Positions 1 through 8,214 of a stretch of 64,000 nt of DNA are shown in pieces. The notes beneath the pieces were generated by a model that did no database searches, was not told where the DNA came from, and saw only the letters and a list, made by a program, of their open reading frames with translations. Positions within the stretch are counted from its first letter, which is position 1, and the number at the start of each line of letters is the position of its first letter. The stretch is from ENR-C20 sp942493145 (lineage in GTDB: Bacteria; Bacillota; Clostridia; Acetivibrionales; DTU013): NCBI GenBank assembly GCA_942493145.1, contig OW818679.1, positions 2,976,001 through 3,040,000 of the forward strand. Reading direction: 5' to 3'. The translations under genes and the position numbers were made by a program.

Positions 1-73
1 AGAATACGATAAGAATTACACCAAGTAAAACTGGAATCATGAGTAACAGCCTACGTAGAAAAAACTTAAACAC
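1..73 (-). CDS. ABC transporter permease, OppB/DppB type (5' end only, cut by window edge)
   Basis: Reading the minus strand from a GTG at 73 gives 24 codons ending in RRLLLMIPVLLGVILIVF. This is the hallmark N-terminus of peptide/nickel-type ABC permeases: a short cytoplasmic stretch, paired arginines, then the first membrane helix with P-x-L-L-G-V. An AAGG ribosome site lies about 8 bases upstream of the GTG. The rest of the gene lies outside the window, so substrate (oligopeptide, dipeptide, nickel or opine) cannot be told. It diverges from the LysR gene at 246, which could regulate it. The family call rests on a short but very characteristic segment. Confidence 0.7.
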   Translation of the reverse strand, partial: MFKFFLRRLLLMIPVLLGVILIVF

Positions 74-132
74 AGTGTCACGCCTTTCTGACGAAATTTG
101 TTATAATGCTCACCTACTTCAATCCATAGTCT

Positions 133-162
133 ATATTATGTATCCTTCAAAGTGAAATTCAA
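133..162 (-). promoter_or_regulatory. Putative promoter of the ABC permease operon
   Basis: On the minus strand TTGAAT (162-157) and TAATAT (138-133) are 18 bases apart, about 60 bases upstream of the permease GTG. The -35 box abuts the large hairpin at 165-204, so a regulator bound there could control this promoter. Sequence-only prediction. Confidence 0.35.
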
Positions 163-164
163 AA

Positions 165-204
165 AAGGCAATCGTTATGTCGTAAATGACATAGCGATTG
201 CCTT
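165..204. repeat. Long hairpin / inverted repeat between ABC permease and LysR gene
   Basis: Arms 165-181 and 188-204 pair over 17 positions with one non-Watson-Crick pair (175/194) around a 6-base loop. Read on the minus strand the stem is followed by a run of Ts (164-161 onward), so it has the form of an intrinsic terminator pointing toward the permease gene. It could instead be a dyad bound by the divergent LysR regulator, or the terminator of a lost gene. Confidence 0.6.
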
Positions 205-245
205 CTGTCGGCACATATGATACCATGCTTATGAGGTGATAAATA

Positions 246-1091
246 ATGACAAGCCAGCAGGTTATTACTTTTCTATCGCTTGCGGGAACGCTCAATTTTA
301 CAAGGACTGCAGATAACCTGTTCGTAACCCAGCCTGTAATCAGTCGGCAGTTGGTGTCTTTGGAGACTGAACTCGGATTCAAATTGTTCGTACGGTCACA
401 TCAGGAAGTCCATCTTACTGAAGCCGGGATGATTATGCGGGATTTTTTCAATCATTACAAAATAGATTTCGACAGGGTCCATGCCAAGGCTTTCGATATT
501 TCCCGAGGAAGCAGGGAATCGATCATTGTCGGGCTTCTTGAGCTGTTTGACAACTCAAGGCTTCTTTCAGCAATCGGGATGTACTCCGCCGCTCCAATCC
601 GCGTAGAGCGCTATTCTTCCCCTTGCTTGCCCGAGCAGTTAATAAATGGCAGGTATGATATTGGCATAACCTTCAAGAGTCTTGTGGAGGGATGTCGTGA
701 ATTGGAATATCATGAGTTGTTTTTGAGTCAGGATCATCTATTGTTTTCAATTAAGCACCCGATGGCAAATCTGAAAGAAATCAATTTTAGCGATATATCC
801 GATCTGTGCATGGTTTCAGACGATGGAAAGGTACCCGCAAACGTCACAAAGGAACGTATGAAAACTTGCAACCTTAGCAACTGCCCAATAAGCTTGAGCC
901 CCAATTTGGGCTCTGTTCTGGCATCCGTTGAGAGCGGTCTTAATTGTACGATATTACAGGGTTTTTCACTGCCTTTCCTGCGTTTTGAATACCTTGCCAT
1001 TCCATTGCCTTGGCATCAGAGCGTGGGAGTTGTGTGCAAAGGTATCAACACAAGTCCTGCAGTGCGGGAATTTATCAACCTGTGTTTATAA
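246..1091 (+). CDS. LysR-family transcriptional regulator
   Basis: 281 residues. The first 60 residues form a LysR winged helix-turn-helix (F-L-S-L-A-G-T-L-N-F-T-R-T-A-D-N-L-F-V-T-Q-P-V-I-S-R-Q), and the rest resembles the inducer-binding domain, slightly shorter than the usual 290-300 residues. The ATG follows an AGGTGA site at proper distance. The gene diverges from the ABC permease at 73; LysR proteins usually control the divergent neighbour, so regulation of that transporter is the simplest inference. The ligand is unknown. Confidence 0.85.
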   Translation: MTSQQVITFLSLAGTLNFTRTADNLFVTQPVISRQLVSLETELGFKLFVRSHQEVHLTEAGMIMRDFFNHYKIDFDRVHAKAFDISRGSRESIIVGLLELFDNSRLLSAIGMYSAAPIRVERYSSPCLPEQLINGRYDIGITFKSLVEGCRELEYHELFLSQDHLLFSIKHPMANLKEINFSDISDLCMVSDDGKVPANVTKERMKTCNLSNCPISLSPNLGSVLASVESGLNCTILQGFSLPFLRFEYLAIPLPWHQSVGVVCKGINTSPAVREFINLCL

Positions 1092-1103
1092 TATATAACT
1101 ACA

Positions 1104-1234
1104 GAAATGGTGATAAGTTGAAAAAACATACACATGGCATAAATACTGACTGGCAGGAAATATTCAAAAGAGCCTATGAATTTCACCACAATGATCTTTA
1201 TGAAATGCCACCTAAAATAAAGAAATTGTATTAA
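1104..1234 (+). pseudogene. Internally deleted copy of the YkgJ-like gene found at 9449
   Basis: Bases 1104-1182 match 9435-9513 and bases 1183-1230 match 9667-9714 almost perfectly. The join removes 153 bp in frame at a short ATT/TTC microhomology. The copy keeps the same leader (GAAATGGTGATAAG) and TTG start (1118) and still encodes a 38-residue peptide, but has lost codons about 22-72, which hold all four clustered cysteines of the parent. It ends beside the transketolase gene. It is treated as a duplicated, deleted gene rather than a functional small protein, although the open frame is preserved. Confidence 0.8.
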
Positions 1235-1239
1235 TTTGG

Positions 1240-2226
1240 TTATTCCAAAGTCTTAACTTTTCTTTTCAAAACCTCTTTAACAGCTGTAACGATGCCTGCA
1301 CCGGTTAGTCCAAATTCCTTCATCAGCACATCAGGATCCCCAGATTCCCCGAACCTGTCGATGACTCCTACCATCTTTGCCGGCACAGGGCAGTTCTGGG
1401 CAAGTATTTCCAGAACAGCGCTCCCCATACCTCCGGCCACCTGATGTTCCTCCGCCGTAACCACCGCACCTGTCTTTTCTGCTGCTTCAATAATAGTTTT
1501 TTCATCCATTGGCTTGACAGTGTGATTGTTGACAACCATGGCACTGATACCTTCCTTTGCAAGCATTTCAGCGGCTACAAGACTTTCATAGACCATAACT
1601 CCACAGGCAAAAATGGCCACATCTGTCCCTTCTCTGACACAGTATGCCTTTCCCAACTCAAAGGGAGTTTCCTCACCGGTAATCAACGGTACTTTCTCTC
1701 TTCCAAACCTTATATAGACCGGACCAAATATCTCCGCAGCCGCCAGTGTTGCCTTCCTTGTCTCAATTGAATCTGCAGGGACCACCACTTTCATATTGGG
1801 AAGGCACCGCGTAATGGATATCTCCTCCAGCGCCTGATGGGTTGCTCCGTCGGGGCCCACTGATATTCCGCCGTGTGCTCCTCCCAGCTTTACATTCAAG
1901 TTGCTGTAGCAAAGTGTGGTACGGATCTGGTCCCAGGCTCTGCCTGCGAGAAATACACCGTAATTGGTTACAAAGGGTATCTTGCCCGCAAGGCTTAAAC
2001 CTGCGGCAATGCCTATTTGATTTTGTTCGGCGATACCAATGTTAATAAAACGTTCCGGGAATTTATCCCTGAACCAATCCACCCGGGTCGAAGCCGTGAT
2101 GTCTGCTCCCAATGCTACAACATTGACATTCTTCTCAGCTGCAGCTACAAGCCCTTCCCCATATCCATCCCTGGTAGGTTTCATTGCAACATTCTTCAAA
2201 TCAATTTTCAGTTCCACCTTCTGCAA
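1240..2226 (-). CDS. Transketolase, C-terminal subunit
   Basis: 328 residues covering the pyrimidine-binding and C-terminal domains of a split transketolase. Visible signatures are INIGIAEQNQIGIAAGLSLAG (with the catalytic Glu that activates thiamine diphosphate) and the H-G-G-I-S-V-G-P-D-G-A-T-H-Q substrate segment. With the N-terminal subunit at 2245-3069 (18 bp gap, same operon) it forms one active enzyme moving two-carbon ketol units between sugar phosphates. Split transketolases are common in Clostridia and are often devoted to accessory sugar or polyol routes. The metabolic partner here is not obvious: the neighbours are an M24-fold protein, a dehydrogenase and a regulator. Confidence 0.93.
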   Translation of the reverse strand: MQKVELKIDLKNVAMKPTRDGYGEGLVAAAEKNVNVVALGADITASTRVDWFRDKFPERFINIGIAEQNQIGIAAGLSLAGKIPFVTNYGVFLAGRAWDQIRTTLCYSNLNVKLGGAHGGISVGPDGATHQALEEISITRCLPNMKVVVPADSIETRKATLAAAEIFGPVYIRFGREKVPLITGEETPFELGKAYCVREGTDVAIFACGVMVYESLVAAEMLAKEGISAMVVNNHTVKPMDEKTIIEAAEKTGAVVTAEEHQVAGGMGSAVLEILAQNCPVPAKMVGVIDRFGESGDPDVLMKEFGLTGAGIVTAVKEVLKRKVKTLE

Positions 2227-2244
2227 GATATCCCCCCTCCATTT

Positions 2245-3069
2245 CTACATCCCGAGTTCAGCTAACGCCGAAGCCAGTTGCTCCTTATTGGGTGCAACAC
2301 CATGCCAGGCCGCCAGATTTTCCATAAATGGTACTCCTTTACCCTTGACCGTTTGAGCCAGAATCAGAGTAGGTTTACCCTTATACGCCCCTGCAAGGCA
2401 GAATGCTTCCTCCACATTTGCCACATCATGTCCGTCCACTTCAATTACATTCCAGTTAAAGGAAAGCCACTTATCTTTACATGGATCTATGCTCATAACG
2501 TCCTCTGTTTTACCATCGATCTGTAAGCCGTTATAATCCAAAATACCGCAAAGATTATCCAGCTTGTAATGACCTGCGGACATCGCCGCTTCCCAGATTT
2601 GTCCCTCCTGAATCTCACCATCTCCCATCATGCAATATACCCGGTAACTTTCACTATCCAACCTGGCTCCCAATGCTATTCCAGCTGCAACAGACAGCCC
2701 TTGACCAAGAGAGCCGGACGACACCTCTATGCCAGGAGTTTTATGCATATAGGGATGTCCCTGCAGGATGCTCCCGTATTTTCGAAGGGTCTTCAGCTCC
2801 TTTACGTCAAAATACCCGCAGTCAGCCAATACAGCATAAAGTGCCGGGCAAATATGCCCTTTGGACAGGATGAACCGGTCTCTTTTTTCCCACTTTGGAT
2901 TTTGGGAATCGTGCTGCATCACATTGTTATACAAAACAACCAGGATGTCGATGGCCGAAAGAGATCCTCCGGGATGCCCCGAGCCGGCTTCACAAATCAT
3001 TTCCAAAATTGTGCCCCTGAGTTGTCTGGTCTTCTCCTTCAACTGTGCTTCATTCAATTTCTTATTCAT
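2245..3069 (-). CDS. Transketolase, N-terminal subunit (TPP-binding)
   Basis: 274 residues. It shows S-G-H-P-G-G-S-L-S near the start and the thiamine-diphosphate motif G-D-G-E-I-Q-E-G-Q-x-W-E-A-A followed by N about 25 residues later. The stop is 18 bp before the start of the C-terminal subunit, so the two are co-transcribed. Length is typical for the split form. The upstream neighbour on the same strand is the M24 protein, after a 65-bp gap holding a short direct repeat (ACGATCACATTACCT, twice). Confidence 0.93.
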   Translation of the reverse strand: MNKKLNEAQLKEKTRQLRGTILEMICEAGSGHPGGSLSAIDILVVLYNNVMQHDSQNPKWEKRDRFILSKGHICPALYAVLADCGYFDVKELKTLRKYGSILQGHPYMHKTPGIEVSSGSLGQGLSVAAGIALGARLDSESYRVYCMMGDGEIQEGQIWEAAMSAGHYKLDNLCGILDYNGLQIDGKTEDVMSIDPCKDKWLSFNWNVIEVDGHDVANVEEAFCLAGAYKGKPTLILAQTVKGKGVPFMENLAAWHGVAPNKEQLASALAELGM

Positions 3070-3134
3070 CGGATGCTCCTTCTACCTTTACCTTACAGAA
3101 CGATCACATTACCTAAAAAAACGATCACATTACC

Positions 3135-4304
3135 TTACAAAACGATCAAATCATAGGGCATGTTGGAAAGCCTGCGGGAACCGGTTTCGGTAGCAATATG
3201 GCAATCACAGGATATTGCACGCACCCCGCTTGGAAGCGCCAGATTTGGGTGTATGTTGACACGGGTACCTGGCTGGATTATTGTCTGCCCGCCGCTTATA
3301 ATGTAGGGCGGCTCCATGGTGTCGAGACCCTGGCCATGTCCGATGAGATTACCCGTCGTCGCACTTGCCCTGTCCTCCTTGACCTTTGGATAATAGCCTT
3401 CATCGATGAAGTACTGGTCGACAAGATCTGCCACATCGCCAATGGGGACTCCTGGCTTTATCGCCCTGGCAGCAAGCTTCTGCGCCTCTGATACTGCATT
3501 GAAAGCTTTGATGACTGAGGGATCGGGATCACCAAGGGAAATCAGGTGGGTTATCTCACCGAAATGACCTCCAGGTCCGGCAATCTCAATAATAACGACA
3601 TTCAAATCGCCTTTTTTCCAGACATGGTTCCTCTCCAATGCCAAAGGCATTGAACCCTGTGCCGGTGTTGCTCCGGAACCGCACATCCAGTACTGGTCCT
3701 CGCAGCCGGCTTTACTGACTGCATAAGACGCCTCGGCTACTGCATCCACTTCACGTCCACCCTCCTTAACGCATTTCAGGTATGCGAAGAAGGCATCCTC
3801 GTTAACTTTAATCCCTTTCTCAGAAAGAGCAATTTCCTCATCACTCTTTGGCATCTTGGCAAGATCGAACTGGTTGGTGAAATCTATGATCTCTATGCGT
3901 GGATCAAGATGTGCTATCAGTGAAAGATAAAAGTCTGCGGCTATATTTGTACGGGTAACACCCAGCTTTTTAGGCTTATAGTCATTTATGTACTTTGCCA
4001 CCCTCTTGCCGGGATCCCTGTTAATATCCTCAAGGGGTATGAAATCGGCACACTCGATGGCAGGGTAGTCGTGAGCATGTTTTGCTCCATAACTGTAATG
4101 AGCAAAAAATGTAAGGGGACCATCGCCAGGAAGAAGAATATACTCCTCAAATATTGGAACATAATAGCCGGTAAGGTAACGTATCATCCCACGCTGTTCC
4201 CATTTATTGGAACCACCAACGAGTATGATATCAACATCCTCCTTGGCCATCGCCTCTCTGATGACCTTTTTCCTGCGTTTGAATTCCTGCTCTGATACAA
4301 ACAT
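3135..4304 (-). CDS. M24 (creatinase / Xaa-Pro peptidase) fold protein lacking canonical metal ligands
   Basis: 389 residues from the ATG at 4304, chosen because a GAAGGGAG site precedes it; an upstream in-frame extension has no ribosome site. It has the creatinase-type N-terminal domain and a pita-bread domain with G-H-G-Q-G (H323). The metallopeptidase ligands are changed: the two Asp positions read E240 (I-I-E-I-A-G-P) and E250 (F-G-E-I-T-H), and the usual I-E-P-G segment reads I-H-P-N. Members without metals include creatinase, so a non-peptidase C-N hydrolase acting on a small substrate is more likely than aminopeptidase P. It shares an operon direction with the split transketolase. Confidence 0.75.
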   Translation of the reverse strand: MFVSEQEFKRRKKVIREAMAKEDVDIILVGGSNKWEQRGMIRYLTGYYVPIFEEYILLPGDGPLTFFAHYSYGAKHAHDYPAIECADFIPLEDINRDPGKRVAKYINDYKPKKLGVTRTNIAADFYLSLIAHLDPRIEIIDFTNQFDLAKMPKSDEEIALSEKGIKVNEDAFFAYLKCVKEGGREVDAVAEASYAVSKAGCEDQYWMCGSGATPAQGSMPLALERNHVWKKGDLNVVIIEIAGPGGHFGEITHLISLGDPDPSVIKAFNAVSEAQKLAARAIKPGVPIGDVADLVDQYFIDEGYYPKVKEDRASATTGNLIGHGQGLDTMEPPYIISGGQTIIQPGTRVNIHPNLALPSGVRAISCDCHIATETGSRRLSNMPYDLIVL

Positions 4305-4414
4305 AATAATTCTCCCTTCAAAGTGACGTTCAGGATTATATGCCAAAATTGTCTTTAGTTTAATTATATATAGACTCTGGCAGCGCATAAACCCGAATTT
4401 CTTGATCTGGTGCA

Positions 4415-4443
4415 TAAAAAAGGAGGACATCTTTGTCCTCCTT
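4415..4443 (-). terminator. Rho-independent terminator after the dehydrogenase gene
   Basis: Arms 4420-4429 (AAGGAGGACA) and 4434-4443 pair perfectly around a TCTT loop; on the minus strand the stem is followed by a T run at 4420-4415. It terminates the 7107-4491 transcript before the M24/transketolase genes, which must then have their own promoter. One arm contains an anti-anti-SD-like AGGAGG. Confidence 0.85.
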
Positions 4444-4490
4444 GAATACTTGGATTATTTTAACCTTGCTTCATATCTATTCACATTGAC

Positions 4491-5516
4491 TCATATTGAT
4501 TCGCATTGCTTCATATCAATTAGAATTTTAGGATAAAGTCCTGTCATAAACGCCTTATATGCTTTATCAATTTCGTTGATCGTAAACACCCTGGAAGTAA
4601 GAACATCAAGTTTAAGCTGAGCAAGCAGTTTGACTGTCTGTGGCAGCTGCAGCGACGATGGTGAACGTACCGCCCGAATTGTTATCTGACGCCAGAGGAA
4701 ATCAAGCATATCAAGGGAATACTTAAAATCCAGATGGTATATCGACAAGGTGACCAATGTGCCAAGATTTGCTACAACACTGACTGCATCATTGAACCCA
4801 GTCATGCTCCCCGATGCGTCTATGACGGTATCAAACCCAATGGATCCGGTGAGCTTCGAAGATATTGCATATACATTTTCAGTCAATGGATTTATTACGT
4901 GTTGCGCGCCAAGCTGTTGTGCCATTATCCTCTTTGACTCAACAGGCTCCACAACGGTTATATCAGTTGCACCCTTCCGTTCTGCAAGCTGCAGTAACAG
5001 AAGCCCTGTGCCTCCTGCGCCAAAAATTATCACAGAATTGCCAACAGCAATCTCCGCCTTTTCAATACAACTTATGCATGTAGCCAGCAAAGGAGTCAGA
5101 CATGCTTCTTTCAGGCTTATGCTCTCCGGAATACGGCAAAGTTGCTGGTAACGCAGGATAATATATTCACGCATCATTCCGTTTGGCCTCATATTCATAC
5201 AAGCATTTGGTCTGCCTGTTACACAGTAAAGGCATTGACCACAGGTGCTGCGCGCCAGTCCGCTGACTTTGTCGCCAACTCTGAAACCCGCAGCATGTGC
5301 GTTAACGGAAAGTTCTGTGATGACACCGGACATTTCATCGCCCATTACATCATCTTCTGAAAAGCTGCCAAGATCCCCTCTGAGGACACGTATATCATCA
5401 CCGCATAATCCCGCATAAGCAACCTTGATTTTCACATCATCAGGGTGTGATATCTGTGATTCCTTAATATTTTTTATCTGAAACTTGCCCCGGTTAGTAA
5501 AGCAAACGGCTTTCAT
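4491..5516 (-). CDS. Zinc-type alcohol dehydrogenase (MDR family) with altered catalytic-zinc ligand
   Basis: 341 residues. The GroES-like N-terminal domain carries the structural-zinc cysteines C92, C95, C98 and C106 (C-G-Q-C-L-Y-C-x7-C). C38 (G-L-C-G-D-D) matches the first catalytic ligand. The family's G-H-E at the second ligand reads G-D-E (D60). A Rossmann motif (G-A-G-G-T-G) follows near residue 166. It would oxidise or reduce a polyol or similar alcohol with NAD(P). It lies 7 bp downstream of the AraC-type regulator gene, so the two form an operon. Asp as zinc ligand is unusual but not impossible. Confidence 0.85.
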   Translation of the reverse strand: MKAVCFTNRGKFQIKNIKESQISHPDDVKIKVAYAGLCGDDIRVLRGDLGSFSEDDVMGDEMSGVITELSVNAHAAGFRVGDKVSGLARSTCGQCLYCVTGRPNACMNMRPNGMMREYIILRYQQLCRIPESISLKEACLTPLLATCISCIEKAEIAVGNSVIIFGAGGTGLLLLQLAERKGATDITVVEPVESKRIMAQQLGAQHVINPLTENVYAISSKLTGSIGFDTVIDASGSMTGFNDAVSVVANLGTLVTLSIYHLDFKYSLDMLDFLWRQITIRAVRSPSSLQLPQTVKLLAQLKLDVLTSRVFTINEIDKAYKAFMTGLYPKILIDMKQCESI

Positions 5517-5523
5517 TCAGCTC

Positions 5524-7107
5524 TCACTCCCCTTCACTGCCATTTAGCAGTTTTTCAGCTTTTCTATATGCAGAAGGAGACTTACCCGTCACCTTGTTGA
5601 ACACTCTGCAAAAATACTTTTCATCGTTATAGCCAACACTTTTTGCGATTTCTGATATCTTACCGCTGCCTGATGACATCAATATTTTTGACCTCTCGAT
5701 ACGAACCCGGGTCATGTAATCGACAAATGTGGTATTCAGTTCCTTTCTGAACAACCGGCTCAAATAAACAGCGCTGACATTTACTATCTTTGATACATCC
5801 TGAAGTGTGATTCCATCGGTATAATTATGTTCGATATAATAAGTGGATTTTCTTATTATCGGATGTAAATTTTCTCTTTTTTCAGATGCCTTTATAATCA
5901 GTGAAGAAAAAACAGACCTCATTTTCAAGTATTCCTGCTCGACTTTAAAACACTGTTCTCCACCTGCGGCGGTGTTTTCAGGCTCGATATCCAAGGAATA
6001 CTCATCGAGGTATGAATGATAAATATCAGAAAGCCTTTCACGTGTATATTTGACTACTGCTGTATCCACGCTTGATTTGATAAGCGAAAGATATAGATTT
6101 GTGATTTCTCTGGTCAATCGTTCATGATCAAGATCACACATCGCATCATGCAGCGTCCGCAAGCAGCTGTCGATTTCACCGAAGCTGACGTTTGCAGCAT
6201 TATTTTTGATATATTTACGTGTCAGGACAAATGTGCCGGATTTAAAATATCTGTATGGCTCAAGCTCTTGTACCTCGTAATAGGCCTTACTTACATTCAG
6301 GATATCGCAGGCCTCCTCAGACATAACACAGTCGACATCGATTCCCATTTGATTTTTTATTGATTCACAAACCTTTTCTGCGATAAAGGAAAAGAACAGA
6401 TGCTGTGTGTATTTTTCGGTTACTTTCTTGAATTTTACAACAGCCCCCAATCGATTGTTACCGGTGATAAACACTTCTCCGCCATCATACTGGCAAATGA
6501 CGGCTTTTACTATATTCGACAACTGTTTGAGCAGCTTTTCGTCAAAGCACCAGTCCTCAAGTGGATAAAGGATTATAACACAGAGCTGTGCATCCTCAAG
6601 ATTGAACGAAAATTTCCTTGCAAGCTTCATATATTCTTCCTGAGTTGTGCCTTTTAAAATTTTTAGGATTGCATTGTTCAATTGAGTTGACACTGGTTGT
6701 AGTTCAGCCAGGTCATAATTGTCCTGCTTGCTTCTCGTCAAATCGGCAGCTGCGGCCTCCAAAGCTCTGATAATATCCTGTGGATTGAGATCCTGGCGAT
6801 TCAACGTAATGTTTAAATTAAACGGGTAATCACCTTTTACCAAAGTGTTCTGCCTGGTATATAACTGTATGATTCTGAAGGGATAGCTGATATTTTCCAC
6901 AGCCTCAATAAAACCTCGTCCACTCAGATACATCGTACTCATACTAAGCAGGACTATATCCGGTTTCTGGCGCTCCATAACGGCACGGCCCACAATACCG
7001 TTGGACACTACTCCAAGTATTTGAAAGCCATGCTGTTCCCAATCAATAAGCTTTCCAAGCTTATCGGATATCTCCTTGTTTTCTTCTATTATCAGTACTT
7101 TATACAA
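5524..7107 (-). CDS. AraC-type response regulator with degenerate receiver domain
   Basis: 527 residues, TTG start preceded by GAGGG. The N-terminal receiver-like domain (1-120) has E8-E9 in place of the acidic pair and S55 at the phospho-acceptor Asp (P-D-I-V-L-L-S-M-S), so it is unlikely to be phosphorylated. A long middle region of unknown fold is followed by an AraC double helix-turn-helix (about 420-520: D-V-S-K-I-V-N-V-S-A-V-Y-L-S-R-L-F-R-K). No histidine kinase lies next to it. It is co-transcribed with the dehydrogenase at 4491 and probably controls this cassette through a non-phosphorylation cue. Confidence 0.88.
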   Translation of the reverse strand: MYKVLIIEENKEISDKLGKLIDWEQHGFQILGVVSNGIVGRAVMERQKPDIVLLSMSTMYLSGRGFIEAVENISYPFRIIQLYTRQNTLVKGDYPFNLNITLNRQDLNPQDIIRALEAAAADLTRSKQDNYDLAELQPVSTQLNNAILKILKGTTQEEYMKLARKFSFNLEDAQLCVIILYPLEDWCFDEKLLKQLSNIVKAVICQYDGGEVFITGNNRLGAVVKFKKVTEKYTQHLFFSFIAEKVCESIKNQMGIDVDCVMSEEACDILNVSKAYYEVQELEPYRYFKSGTFVLTRKYIKNNAANVSFGEIDSCLRTLHDAMCDLDHERLTREITNLYLSLIKSSVDTAVVKYTRERLSDIYHSYLDEYSLDIEPENTAAGGEQCFKVEQEYLKMRSVFSSLIIKASEKRENLHPIIRKSTYYIEHNYTDGITLQDVSKIVNVSAVYLSRLFRKELNTTFVDYMTRVRIERSKILMSSGSGKISEIAKSVGYNDEKYFCRVFNKVTGKSPSAYRKAEKLLNGSEGE

Positions 7108-7326
7108 AGCATTTTACCCTCAACTAATAATTTTTTAATCTTACAATTTTTTGTTAACAATTCTAGGTTAAATATATCATAAAAATTATCCTGCATGAAT
7201 AAGCAGTATTTAATTTATATGGCTGCTAATATAATGAATCTGTTTCCGCACTCGATAAGCAGAGTCACTTTCTTCACACCTGCACTGGGTGGGCTTGATA
7301 ATGACATTCTTTAGGCATCAGCGGAA

Positions 7327-7355
7327 TTGACATATAGAAACATATGGCTTATAAT
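7327..7355 (+). promoter_or_regulatory. Canonical sigma-A promoter of the 7486-10093 operon
   Basis: TTGACA (7327-7332), 17-bp spacer, TATAAT (7350-7355): a consensus housekeeping promoter. Transcription would start near 7362 and leave a leader of about 125 nt before the ATG at 7486. Apart from this and the AT-rich upstream region of the AraC regulator gene, the 378-bp gap 7108-7485 shows nothing else recognisable except a small GTGTG/CACAC dyad just after the -10. Confidence 0.75.
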
Positions 7356-7485
7356 TTACACGTGTGCGTCACACAACCATTTGTTGATTTTGGGACATTT
7401 GGTTTCATGACACATCCAGAAAAGATTAATAAAAGCAAAATTCATTTATGATTATCACACTGGCAATGGGGGGGAATAGGAAAAA

Positions 7486-8211
7486 ATGTTTTTTGAATTC
7501 CTGACCGGAATAGGTGCATTTATCGCCTATTACATAGTAGTAGCAATGCTTGCACTGGCATTCAAGTTTGTTTTGAAGCCTCCCGATGAGCTGATGCGCA
7601 AACTTCTCCATTTAATTTGTTTCATGTCTGTATTTGTACTGCTGTACGCATTTAAAACCTGGTATCTGGCTGCTTTATCCGCCATTGCCTTCGCCCTGCT
7701 CATCTATCCGGCATTAGCGATACTTGAAAAGCATACGAGGCTGATGGACCTGTTATGCCAGCGAAAGAACGGCGAGATCAAAGCAAGCCTGATGCTTGTC
7801 TTTGGCATGATGGCTGCTCTCATTACGATATTTTGGGGCTTGTTGGGCGAACAATGGAAATATATCATTATCGTGGCAATAATGGCATGGGGTTTTGGAG
7901 ACGCAGCGGCAGCCTTGGTAGGTAAAGCCCTGGGCCGGCATCCTGTCCGCAGCCGTTTCGTCGACGGGAAGAAAACCATAGAGGGTTATCTTGCCATGTG
8001 TGCTGTATCAGGAGCCGCGATCTTCATCACCCTTCTGACATATGCCCCGGTGTCATGGTATCTGAGCCTTGCAACCGCACTTGTGGTAGCACCGCTTTGC
8101 GCACTGATAGAGCTGCTGTCCCATAAGGGGACGGACACCGTGAATGTCCCCTTCGCAACAGCATTGCCTGTTTTTGTGATGATGTACCTGTTCACAAGTC
8201 TGGGGGTATAA
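7486..8211 (+). CDS. Membrane polyprenol/phytol-kinase-like protein (CDP-alcohol-utilising cytidylyltransferase superfamily)
   Basis: 241 residues, about seven hydrophobic helices. The conserved pieces are D-E-L-M-R-K-L-L-H near residue 33, W-G-F-G-D-A-A-A-A-L-V-G near 130, D-G-K-K-T-I-E-G near 158, and the C-terminal E-L-L-S-H-K-G-T-D-T-V-N-V-P. This set is typical of dolichol/phytol kinases and related CTP-dependent enzymes. It would phosphorylate an isoprenoid or lipid alcohol in the membrane. It is first in an operon with a CDF-like protein and a TetR regulator (3-bp gap, then an 8-bp overlap). The exact substrate is not visible. Confidence 0.65.
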   Translation: MFFEFLTGIGAFIAYYIVVAMLALAFKFVLKPPDELMRKLLHLICFMSVFVLLYAFKTWYLAALSAIAFALLIYPALAILEKHTRLMDLLCQRKNGEIKASLMLVFGMMAALITIFWGLLGEQWKYIIIVAIMAWGFGDAAAALVGKALGRHPVRSRFVDGKKTIEGYLAMCAVSGAAIFITLLTYAPVSWYLSLATALVVAPLCALIELLSHKGTDTVNVPFATALPVFVMMYLFTSLGV

Positions 8212-8214
8212 ATA

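Noticed and set aside
734..1000. 88-codon minus-strand frame opposite the LysR gene
   Set aside because: Lies wholly within a clear LysR gene on the other strand, with no ribosome site and no recognisable motif.
1010..1234. 74-codon frame covering the LysR end and the YkgJ copy
   Set aside because: Its first third is out-of-frame LysR sequence; the meaningful part is the TTG at 1118 of the deleted YkgJ copy.
3069..3135. Short direct repeats (ACGATCACATTACCT) between transketolase and M24 genes as a regulatory array
   Set aside because: Only two full copies plus a degenerate third, in a 65-bp gap inside an operon; more likely small-scale slippage.
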